Of a stretch of DNA of 46,747 nt, positions 15,712-23,012 are shown piece by piece. A model generated the notes under the pieces. The model did no database searches. It worked only from the letters and a program-made list of their open reading frames with translations, and was not told where the DNA came from. The translations under genes and the position numbers were made by a program. This stretch comes from Streptomyces fructofermentans. Its GTDB lineage: Bacteria; Actinomycetota; Actinomycetes; Streptomycetales; Streptomycetaceae. The stretch lies in NCBI RefSeq assembly GCF_014651055.1, contig NZ_BMWD01000026.1, forward strand, positions 1-46,747, given 5' to 3'. How positions within the stretch are numbered: position 1 is the stretch's first letter; the number at the start of each line of letters is the position of its first letter.

Positions 15712-16941
15712 TCACTGACCCAGCGGGCTCGGCGGACTCGTCTCGGACACCGGAGCGGGCAGTGGCGGACGGGCGGTCGCCGCCGCCTCCCGCGTCAGGG
15801 CGTGGCTGACCTTGCGTGCCAGTAGCGGGTCGACCGGGAGGACGTGCGAGGCGAACCAGCGCGCGGCCGACGGGTCGGGGGACGGCTCGACGAACTCGGC
15901 GCCCGCGTAGTCGTCCAGCGGCGGGTCGTACACGTAACCGGACACCACACCGTGGCCGACGAGGCGCTCTATCAGGACGTCGCGGTCGTGGACGAGGAGC
16001 GGTACGCGGAAGAGGGGCAGCGGACCGTACTGCGCGCCCCGCTCGCGAAGCGCCGGGGAGGCCCAGGCGGTGCCCGACAGCAGTGAGACACCTGCCCTGC
16101 GCCGGGCGAGGTCGTCGTCGAGCAGGGCCATGCGGACCGCCAACTGGCCCCGGACCAGGGCCCCGTGGCGGGCGCGGAAGCCGTGCAGATCGACCCTGAC
16201 CCAGGGCTCGTACGCGGTCAGGCTCGGTGCCTCCCGCGCGCAGCCTGCGAGTTTCGCCGCGTGCAGCGACATACGGAACTCGTCGCGTTCCAGCACCCCG
16301 AGCCGCTGCATCGTCCGCCACACGGGGCGGACCAGGTGGAGGGTGCGTACCCCCGAACGAGCCAGTGGGCGCAGGGTCGTTGCGAGGTCGGCGCGCAGCC
16401 GGCGCGGCTCCAGGAGGTCGTCCCGCAGCAGTTCCAGCTCGCGCCGGGTGCGGGCGTCGTCCACGGCGAGGAACCCGCCGGCCGTGGCCGCCACGTGCTT
16501 GGAGAGGCTGAAGACCGCCGCCCTGCCGAAGGTGCCGATCGGCTGCCCGTCGACATGGGTGCCGATCGCGTGGGCCGCGTCCTCGAACAGCGGAATACCC
16601 AACTGCTCGCACTTGCGCCGCAGTTCCACGACGCGGTCCGGTACGCCGTAGAGGTTGGTCGTCAGTACGGCGTCCACGTTCCGCCAGGTCGACTCCGGAA
16701 CCGCGGCGGGGTCGATGTTCCCGTCGCGCACGGACACGGGGGCCGTGACCGGGCGCAGTCCGGCGGCCAGGACGACGAAGAGGATCACGTCGTCGTTCAC
16801 CGGCGACATCAGCACGCGCGCACCCGGCCTGCACCAGCGCCGCAGGGCCAGGTAGAGAGCCAGCCGCGCAGACGGCGTGTAGACGCATTCGCGTCCGAGC
16901 CGCCGTGTCATCGCCGCGGCGAGCCGCGATCCGTACGGCAT
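15712..16941 (-). CDS. DegT/DnrJ/EryC1/StrS-family PLP-dependent enzyme
   Basis: 409 residues. The family pattern is visible: LTTNLYGVPDRV, FEDAAHAIG with the cofactor-binding Asp at 121, and SLSKH with K148 at the place of the Schiff-base lysine. Family members are mostly aminotransferases that convert 4-keto or 3-keto nucleotide sugars to amino sugars. The GEGG stretch that normally follows the lysine is replaced here by ATAGG, and the C-terminal third is divergent. ATG 16941 is preceded by AGAGG at a good distance. The next gene upstream on this strand is a CelD/BcsL-type acyltransferase 149 bases away. An amino-sugar step for a glycan or glycolipid is inferred. Confidence 0.78.
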   Translation of the reverse strand: MPYGSRLAAAMTRRLGRECVYTPSARLALYLALRRWCRPGARVLMSPVNDDVILFVVLAAGLRPVTAPVSVRDGNIDPAAVPESTWRNVDAVLTTNLYGVPDRVVELRRKCEQLGIPLFEDAAHAIGTHVDGQPIGTFGRAAVFSLSKHVAATAGGFLAVDDARTRRELELLRDDLLEPRRLRADLATTLRPLARSGVRTLHLVRPVWRTMQRLGVLERDEFRMSLHAAKLAGCAREAPSLTAYEPWVRVDLHGFRARHGALVRGQLAVRMALLDDDLARRRAGVSLLSGTAWASPALRERGAQYGPLPLFRVPLLVHDRDVLIERLVGHGVVSGYVYDPPLDDYAGAEFVEPSPDPSAARWFASHVLPVDPLLARKVSHALTREAAATARPPLPAPVSETSPPSPLGQ

Positions 16942-17090
16942 CGTCACCTCTTCGGTTCGTCGGGTCGTCGGGTCGGCCGAGGTACACAGCACGCTCTCGC
17001 GAGCGCCGTTCGGGGTGCGCCGTTCCTGGGTCCCGCCCCCGGGCTCCTTCGGCGGCGGCGAGGCCGGGGGCCGGGTGTTCCGCCGTGGGC

Positions 17091-18206
17091 TCAGCGGGCG
17101 CGCGGGGAGGCCTTGCCGGAGGGGACCCGGCCCGACGTGCGCAGTGTGCCGACCGTCCTCAGCAGCCGGTCCGCCGGCCGGCGCAGGGCGGGATGGGCCA
17201 GGACCACGTTCCGCAGGCCTCGCACGGGCCTGCGCCAGAGCCGGTGCGCGGCCGCCACCGGGTGGGGGCGCGTCGCGAAGCCCTCGCCCACCCGCAGCTC
17301 ACGGGTCTTGAGCCAGTCCTTGTACTCCTTCTCGCCGCGGCCCAGGTCCATGATCCGTACGCCCTGCCGGCCCGCGGCCTCGGCCATCCTGAGGTGCATG
17401 ATGAGCCCGGGCGAGTAGTAGCGCAGCTCGGGGTCGTACGCGGTGAACCACGCGGCGAACACTGTGCGCGAGCGCGGACCGAAGTGCGCGGCCACGGGCC
17501 GGTCCCCGGCGTAGACCACGGACAGGATTCCCGTGAAGTGCTCCTCGCGGACCCGGAACAGATGCTCCACCAGCTCGACGATCCACGGCCGCGCGAACCG
17601 GTCCATGCGGCCCGTCCTGCGGTACTGCGCGGACTTCCAGTCCATGAGGCGGCGCAGCGCCTCGGGATCGCGCTCGTCGAACACGAAGCGCATCTCCCCG
17701 AGGTCGCGCCCCAGTCGGCGCTCCTTCTTCAGCGTGGTCTTGGCGAGCCCCGGGTACGCGGCGCGCAGCCACTCCGCGTAACTGCCGCCGCCGTCCTTGA
17801 GGTCGACCACGGGTGAGGCGAACGTGCCGGTGACGTAAGGGCCGAACGGCTGCTGCTCCTCGACGAGGTGGTCGAACTCGAACACGGACAGCCCGCAGGC
17901 CCGCAGCAGTTCCTGCGGGTCCCAGGTGACCCCGGAGCGGTGCACGAGGGCCTGGCAGTCGGAGAGGCCGAGGCCGATGGCCCGTCCCACTCCGAGGGAG
18001 TTGTGCTCGTACGGCAGGAACCCGACGGGTTCGCCGCCCTCCCGCAGCACGGCGACCCTCGCTCCGCCGCGGCAGGTGCCCACCCCGGCCGCGAACTCCG
18101 GTGCCAGGAAGGGGTTCGCGTAGTCCGGCGACTCGTCCATCAGCCGGTGCCAGGCCCGGCGGAGCGCCTCGTCGAGCTCCTCGGGTCTGTGGATCGTGAC
18201 GTCCAT
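17091..18206 (-). CDS. GNAT-fold acyltransferase, CelD/BcsL-like
   Basis: 371 residues. It shows the two-GNAT arrangement of the acetyltransf_6 (CelD/BcsL) family: an N-terminal half with FLAPEF and VGFLPYEHN, then TTLKKERRLGRDLGEMRF, WKSAQYRRTGR, GDRPVAAHFGPRSR and YSPGLIMHLRMAEAAG followed by IMDLGRGEKEYKDWL, which are diagnostic. Members are linked to polysaccharide or lipid modification and resemble FemAB-type transferases. The tail is basic (RTSGRVPSGKASPRAR) and may touch the membrane surface. A weak GGAAGGG stands rather far from ATG 18206. Pairing with the PLP enzyme suggests an amino sugar that is then N-acylated; this is inference. Confidence 0.82.
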   Translation of the reverse strand: MDVTIHRPEELDEALRRAWHRLMDESPDYANPFLAPEFAAGVGTCRGGARVAVLREGGEPVGFLPYEHNSLGVGRAIGLGLSDCQALVHRSGVTWDPQELLRACGLSVFEFDHLVEEQQPFGPYVTGTFASPVVDLKDGGGSYAEWLRAAYPGLAKTTLKKERRLGRDLGEMRFVFDERDPEALRRLMDWKSAQYRRTGRMDRFARPWIVELVEHLFRVREEHFTGILSVVYAGDRPVAAHFGPRSRTVFAAWFTAYDPELRYYSPGLIMHLRMAEAAGRQGVRIMDLGRGEKEYKDWLKTRELRVGEGFATRPHPVAAAHRLWRRPVRGLRNVVLAHPALRRPADRLLRTVGTLRTSGRVPSGKASPRAR

Positions 18207-18733
18207 CTCAGATCGACCGCCCTTCCGCGGGCTCCGCGTGAGACCTACCGGATTCGGCGCAAGTCCGTAAGGCGTGTTGATCGCTGTTCGTGGAACGCAT
18301 GGACGATCGCCCCCATCTCCCCCGTGGCGCTCTGCCGGCGCCCCAGCCGTCCTGCCGTCGTGCCGCCCCCGGGCCGTCCGCGGCCCACACCGTCCACGTC
18401 CTGCCCCACGGTCAACGACCGCGACTCGAGGTGTTCGGCGTTGCTCAAACGTCGCGAAACAGTACGCACCCTGTCAAGGGTGTCGGCCGTAACGAAAACG
18501 TGGGATCGGGACAGGTTCCGTCCTGCCCGGCCGCGGCGGTACCGCGCGGACGAGCCCGCCACCGGAGGCCACGGGCCGATCAACAACGGCGGCACACGGC
18601 CCTCCATGTGCGCGATTGGCGACACTTCACATCAAACATCGGTACGCCGCCTTCCCGCTCACTACCGTCCTCTTCCTGTCACACCGCGTAATCGGTGGTG
18701 CGGCACCGAGGGCGACCACGCGGAGGTGACCGG
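18207..18733. other. Divergent intergenic region (527 bases)
   Basis: Promoter region between the acyltransferase gene (minus) and the RHIM-like gene (plus). It contains the inverted repeat and -35-like hexamer at 18449-18482. No RNA gene recognised. Confidence 0.5.
18449..18482 (-). promoter_or_regulatory. Possible promoter with operator-like palindrome
   Basis: On the minus strand TTGACA (18477-18472) matches the -35 consensus, with a poor -10 (CGACGT) 17 bases on. The -35 lies inside the inverted repeat CACCCT-GTCA-AGGGTG (18467-18482), so a bound repressor would cover it. It would drive the acyltransferase gene about 240 bases downstream. Confidence 0.3.
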
Positions 18734-19120
18734 TTGGATCCGGCGACATTGGTGATGCAGGCCCTGGCCACGGGCGCCGGCGCGGGACTCGGCAACGCGG
18801 CGTCCGCGTCGGTCTTCGACGCCTACCGCGCGCTGCGGCAGGCGTGCGTCCAGCGTCTGCCCGGGCGGCTCGGGACGTCGGGGCACGAGGAGGACCCCGC
18901 GGACGTGACCGAGGCCTGCTCGCCCTTCCAGGCACAGGAGTTGGTGCGCGCGCTGGCGGCGGCCGGCGCGCTCGACGCGCACCTCGTGGACCTCGCCCGG
19001 CGACTGCTGGACCTTGCCGACGCGGCGGGGACGCGGTCCGGCGCCCACCGGGTCGACGCGCGCGGAGCCCGAGGGGTGCAGGTCGGCGACCACAACACGC
19101 AGCACAACACGTTCAGTTAG
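18734..19120 (+). CDS. RHIM-like amyloid-motif protein (C-terminal motif)
   Basis: 128 residues from TTG 18734, set by GGAGG seven bases upstream. The first 100 residues are helical (DPATLVMQALATGAGAGLG, FDAYRALRQACVQRL, VDLARRLLDLADAAG) and match a module common in Streptomyces. After HRVDARGAR comes the motif GVQVGDHNTQHNTF at 114-127, ending one residue before the stop. This V-Q-V-G core with Asn/Gln ladder residues is the bacterial RHIM-like/BASS amyloid signalling motif, related to the mammalian RHIM and fungal PP motifs, which nucleates amyloid in a partner carrying the same motif. The next gene carries that motif at its N-terminus. No enzymatic domain is present, so it may be an adaptor or sensor. 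Confidence 0.8.
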   Translation: MDPATLVMQALATGAGAGLGNAASASVFDAYRALRQACVQRLPGRLGTSGHEEDPADVTEACSPFQAQELVRALAAAGALDAHLVDLARRLLDLADAAGTRSGAHRVDARGARGVQVGDHNTQHNTFS

Positions 19121-19162
19121 GCGTCCGGCGCACACCGACGCCCTCCGGAAGGCAGCACAGCG

Positions 19163-19810
19163 ATGAGGATCGACCGCCCCAAGGGCGCGCAGGTCGGCGA
19201 CGGCAACGTCCAGCACAACACCTACGTCCCGCCCCAGGCGGGCCCACGCCACCGTTCGCCGTCGATGTCCGTGTCGGCCGGCGACCACGCCCACGTCACC
19301 CAGAAGAACACCAGCCTCAAGTTCTCCATCCCGGTGGTCGGCCCGCTGCTCGCCCTCGCCGCCGCCCACCCGGTGGTCGCCGCCGGCGCCGCCGCGCTGG
19401 TTCTCGGCGGCGGGGGCCTCGCGGCGAACGCGGCCCTGTCCGACTCCGGGTCCGGGGCGTCCACGGCACTGGTGCGCGGCTTCACTCTCAAGAACAGCCC
19501 GGACGGCGCCTCCACCGGCTACGACTTCTCGCACACCCCGCCGGTGGTCGCCGACACGGCCACGGACGCCATCTACATGTCGGGGAGCCTTCTCGTGGCG
19601 ACCAACGGCAAGCTGGCCCAGTGGAACACGTCGGAACTCCCCACGGGGGACGACTGCCGCGCCCTGCTGGCCGAGCAGCCGGTGCGCAGCGTCCCCGTCG
19701 GCCCGCAGACCGTGGTCTGCTACCTGGACCGCAACGGCGACCCCGGCTACATCTCGGTCACCTCCTCCGACATCGAGGCCACCACCGTCGACACCGCCCA
19801 TCTGCGCTGA
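19163..19810 (+). CDS. RHIM-like motif membrane protein (N-terminal motif)
   Basis: 215 residues from ATG 19163, with GGAAGG upstream and only 42 bases after the previous stop. The amyloid-type motif GAQVGDGNVQHNTY is at residues 8-21 and matches the C-terminal motif of the upstream gene. A looser second copy may follow in SAGDHAHVTQKNT. A long hydrophobic stretch (about 58-95) should anchor the protein. The C-terminal 120 residues, with two cysteines, would then be outside the membrane; they include YDFSHTPPVV and YISVTSSDIEATT. No known domain recognised there. The layout suggests a membrane sensor or effector coupled through the motif to the upstream protein. Confidence 0.75.
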   Translation: MRIDRPKGAQVGDGNVQHNTYVPPQAGPRHRSPSMSVSAGDHAHVTQKNTSLKFSIPVVGPLLALAAAHPVVAAGAAALVLGGGGLAANAALSDSGSGASTALVRGFTLKNSPDGASTGYDFSHTPPVVADTATDAIYMSGSLLVATNGKLAQWNTSELPTGDDCRALLAEQPVRSVPVGPQTVVCYLDRNGDPGYISVTSSDIEATTVDTAHLR

Positions 19811-19812
19811 CT

Positions 19813-19827
19813 CCGGCCGGAAGCCGG
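19813..19827. terminator. Short hairpin between convergent genes
   Basis: A 5-bp stem (19813-19817 and 19823-19827) in the 26-base gap between stop codons; weak. Confidence 0.3.
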
Positions 19828-19836
19828 GCGACCGCA

Positions 19837-21393
19837 TCAGAATCCGTAACTCGTCGTGTAGGCGCACTCGGTGTAGATGAACCCCGGTGACAGCTTCGCG
19901 GTGTCGGAGGCGGGGCTCTTGCCGATGCCGCCCTGCGCCTTGTGCACGAAGTAGGTGGTGCCGACGGGCAGCCGGATGGTGCGCTGGGGGTAGTTCTTGC
20001 CGCTGTCGTTGCACGGCTTGAAGCCCAGACCCAGCGTGCTGCCCAGGGAGTAGCTCTTGCAGCTCCCGCACGCCTTGAGCTTGAAGCTGCCCGTCACCGG
20101 TCCCGTGTAGAGGACCGTGATGTCGTCGGGGCTGTCGTTCTTGACCGTGACGGAGATGCTGCCGCCCGAGGCGGTGGTCGGCAGTCGCTTGCCGGCGGCG
20201 GGCACGGTCTGGGCGACCTCGGCGGCGATGGCGATCTTCTTGGCCCGCGCCCGGTTCTTGTGGTTCGGGTTGTCCTTGGCGAAGGCGTTCATGCTCGTGA
20301 CCGCCGCGCTGAAACTGCCGTCCTTGTACTGGTCGACACCGCAGGCGTAGCCGCCCGTGCTGACGCTCTTCTCCGCCCGGCCCGCCTCCTTGTCCAGGGC
20401 GTCGCCGAGTTCGCCCTGCTTCCCCGGCAGCCCGCGGACCTGGGTGGCGAGGCCGTCCAGGCCCTCGACGGCCTTGCACGGATCGTCCCCGCCCACGGAC
20501 TTCACGCCCTTGTCCACGGCGGACTGCACCGCGGGCCCCACCTTCCCCGCCGGCTCGGACTCCGGGAACGTGGTGAGGAGTTCGCCGAAGTGCGTCGTCC
20601 AGTCCGCGACGCGGCCGCTCAGCGACTTCGCGCCGCACTCGTACAGCGAGGTCGCCAGGCGGTCGTCGGGCCAGGTGGCCAGGTCCCCGAGCGCCTCCTT
20701 GCCCATCGTGCGCGGGACCGTGCGGAGATACTTCAACGGCTCGACGGCGGAGCAGTAGTTCTCCGCCTCGTAGGGCGAGGCGACACCCGTGTAGAAGGTC
20801 TTGAGGCTGGCGGGCACCCGCTTCGCGGCCCGCGAGTCCGGGTGGTCGGCGCGCAGGTCGCGGTAGGCCCGCAGGGCGCGGCGGTAGTCCCCCTCCGCCG
20901 TGCCGAACATCTGCTCCCCGGACGCCTTCACCAGTTTGTCGGCCCGCTCCAGGCGGTCCAGGAGCATCTGCTCGGTGGCCTCGTCGCGCGCGTCGCCGTA
21001 GAGGACGACCCCGCCCGCGGGAGCGGCCAGCAGCACGAGGCCGAGCACGGCCGCGATCCAGGCGGCCGGCAGCCATGACAGCCGGGTACGCAACCCGGTA
21101 TAGGCACCGTGCGCGGCGGCGAGCACGAGCAGGACCAGGTACAGGACGACGGCCGGGCCGGGCACCCCGTCCGGGTCCGCGGGCAGGGCCACCACGAGCA
21201 GCAGTGCCGTCGCGACCCAGCAGACCCCCATCAGGGCCCAGCGGCGCGTGAGCGCGTAGCCGAGCCCCAGTCCGGAGAGGTTCAGCAGCCCCACGGCGAC
21301 GGCCCGCAGCGGGTCGGCCGGAGCGGGTGGCGGTGCGGTCGGCATCGGTGGTACGACGAAGTTGTCACGCGAACCGTACGGGTCCCAGGACAT
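19837..21393 (-). CDS. Membrane protein with large extracytoplasmic domain
   Basis: 518 residues. After a short proline-rich cytosolic start (DNFVVPPMPTAPPPAPADP) there are about four hydrophobic helices (about 30-140). The remaining 370 residues are probably outside: a helical part with TPR-like spacing (YRRALRAYRDLRADHPDSRAAKRVPASL and similar, about 170-400), several cysteines (YCSAVEPL, YECGAKSL, DPCKAVEGL, YACGVDQY, ACGSC) that may form disulfides, then a beta-rich end (SISVTVKNDSPDDITVLYTG). ATG 21393 has GGGGGAG six bases before it. It converges on the RHIM-like pair, so co-regulation is not implied. Family not recognised. Confidence 0.75.
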   Translation of the reverse strand: MSWDPYGSRDNFVVPPMPTAPPPAPADPLRAVAVGLLNLSGLGLGYALTRRWALMGVCWVATALLLVVALPADPDGVPGPAVVLYLVLLVLAAAHGAYTGLRTRLSWLPAAWIAAVLGLVLLAAPAGGVVLYGDARDEATEQMLLDRLERADKLVKASGEQMFGTAEGDYRRALRAYRDLRADHPDSRAAKRVPASLKTFYTGVASPYEAENYCSAVEPLKYLRTVPRTMGKEALGDLATWPDDRLATSLYECGAKSLSGRVADWTTHFGELLTTFPESEPAGKVGPAVQSAVDKGVKSVGGDDPCKAVEGLDGLATQVRGLPGKQGELGDALDKEAGRAEKSVSTGGYACGVDQYKDGSFSAAVTSMNAFAKDNPNHKNRARAKKIAIAAEVAQTVPAAGKRLPTTASGGSISVTVKNDSPDDITVLYTGPVTGSFKLKACGSCKSYSLGSTLGLGFKPCNDSGKNYPQRTIRLPVGTTYFVHKAQGGIGKSPASDTAKLSPGFIYTECAYTTSYGF

Positions 21394-22277
21394 GACGGCT
21401 CCCCCAGTCAATCACGCCTGACGTTATGTGCCGCACAAGCGTACGGTGAGCAGGCTCACGACAACAGTGGGTTCACGCAAACCTGCGTACCCGTTCGCCG
21501 CATTTCCCGGTTCCGCGCACCCGGACCGCCTCCCGACGCGCCCCCGGACCTCAACTCCCCTACAGGGGACGGGAGTCAGGCAGCGGCAGTCCGCGGCGCC
21601 GGTCGCGGTCCGGTCGCCGCCGCCCGGACGGGGGCGTCGAACAGGCCCTGCTGAACCGGGTGGGTGTCGGCCGTGCCCTCGGGGTGCCACTGGACGGCTG
21701 CGAACCAGCCGGGCGCGGCCAGGAGTTGCAGCCCTGCGGACGGCGAGCACGGGAAGCCCATACTGCCCGGCAACCTGCTCACCCGATGGCGCCACGGAGC
21801 AACTCCGGTGCGCGAGAGCGCGTTTCGGCCCAGGATGCCTCGCGAATCGCCACCTCCGGCCCTCAAGTGCCGTGCAGCCCCACCGGCTTGTGTCGATCCG
21901 AGGACAACCTCCGCACCGGCGACTATGATCCGTGGCCATATATTGGGGGATCCCGGTAACAGATATGCCAGCAAACGCACATACTCGGCAGAGGTCGTTC
22001 ACAGCCGCCCATCGGCACACGGGCCGCGCACCGACCGACCGCCGCCGTCACGCCGGTGGACTCCACCCGGCACCACCGCCCTCGCGGGCCGACCGCGCAG
22101 CTCACCGTACGCGCGCCCGCCACGACCGCAGCCGCCTGCCCGCCCCGCAGCCCTGAGCCGAGTGGGCCGGCGCCGGACCAGGGACCCGTGACCCACCGGA
22201 CCACCCGCCCCATCACGCACGAACGACATTCACCCCATTGCGAAATAATTCAACACGCTCGATGAAAGGTTACTTTC
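21394..22277. other. Long intergenic region with a gene remnant
   Basis: 884 bases containing the amidotransferase remnant (21576-21761), an AT-richer stretch near 21920-21970, and the promoter region of the methyltransferase near 22235-22277. No other intact gene. Confidence 0.5.
21576..21761 (-). pseudogene. Remnant of class I glutamine amidotransferase-like hydrolase (peptidase C26)
   Basis: About 60 codons remain in frame. The segment GWFAAVQWHPEGTAD followed by QGLFDAPVRAA is the conserved C-terminal end of gamma-glutamyl-GABA hydrolase (PuuD-type) proteins, with the catalytic His and Glu in WHPE. The upstream sequence in this frame is not homologous, so the cysteine half is missing. 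There is no ribosome binding site. It is a decayed fragment, not a working enzyme. Confidence 0.55.
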
Positions 22278-22958
22278 GTGATCAACAGTGACGACGCGAC
22301 TGATTACGAGAGCGTTCTGCTCGACCGGCGGGGCCAAGCCGAGGCCTTCGACGCCATCGGCGACCGCTACGACGAGGCGTTCCCCCACAAGGAGGGCCAG
22401 CTCGCCGCGGGCCAGTGGCTGATCGGCTCGCTCGAATCAGGCGCGCGCGTACTGGACCTCGGCTGCGGTACCGGGGTGCCGACCTCCCGCCAACTGGCGG
22501 ACGCCGGGCTGCGGGTCGTGGGCGTCGACCTGTCCGCCCGCATGGTCGAACTGGCCGGGCAGTACGTGCCGGAGGCCACGTTCGAGCAGGCCGACATCGC
22601 CGACCTGCGCCCGGGCGGACCGCGCGACCTGGGCCGATTCGACGGCGTCGCCGCCTTCTTCTCGCTGCTCATGCTGCCACGCGCGGAGATCCCCCTCGCA
22701 CTGCGGACGATCCGTCAACTTCTGCTCCCCGGCGGCCGGTTCGTCCTGTCCATGGTCGAGGCCGATGTCGACGACTTCGCGATCCCGTTCCTCGGGAACA
22801 CGATCCGGGTCTCGGGCTACCTGCGGGAGGACCTGCACAAGGTCATCGAGGCCGCCGGATTCGAGATCGTCGACGAGTCCTCGTACACGTACGCCCCCGC
22901 GGTCGCCGACGTACCGCCGGAGGAGCAGGTCTTCCTCTGCTGCAGGCGCAGCGACTGA
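22278..22958 (+). CDS. Class I SAM-dependent methyltransferase
   Basis: 226 residues. Motif I is VLDLGCGTG (58-66), then VVGVDLSARMVELA (acidic end of strand 2), FEQADIADL, and a motif IV region FDGVAAFFSLL, followed by LLLPGGRFVLSM. This is the full Rossmann methyltransferase fold without extra domains. The substrate is not evident; the small size suits a small-molecule enzyme. The GTG start at 22278 is preceded by AAAGG, which lies in a small GAAAG/CTTTC stem (22264-22277). It stands 54 bases before the SpoIIE-type regulator and may share its transcript. Confidence 0.85.
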   Translation: MINSDDATDYESVLLDRRGQAEAFDAIGDRYDEAFPHKEGQLAAGQWLIGSLESGARVLDLGCGTGVPTSRQLADAGLRVVGVDLSARMVELAGQYVPEATFEQADIADLRPGGPRDLGRFDGVAAFFSLLMLPRAEIPLALRTIRQLLLPGGRFVLSMVEADVDDFAIPFLGNTIRVSGYLREDLHKVIEAAGFEIVDESSYTYAPAVADVPPEEQVFLCCRRSD

Positions 22959-23012
22959 GCACGCGCGGCCCCACGATCACGACCGCGCCACCCACCCGAC
23001 GGGACGAAACGC

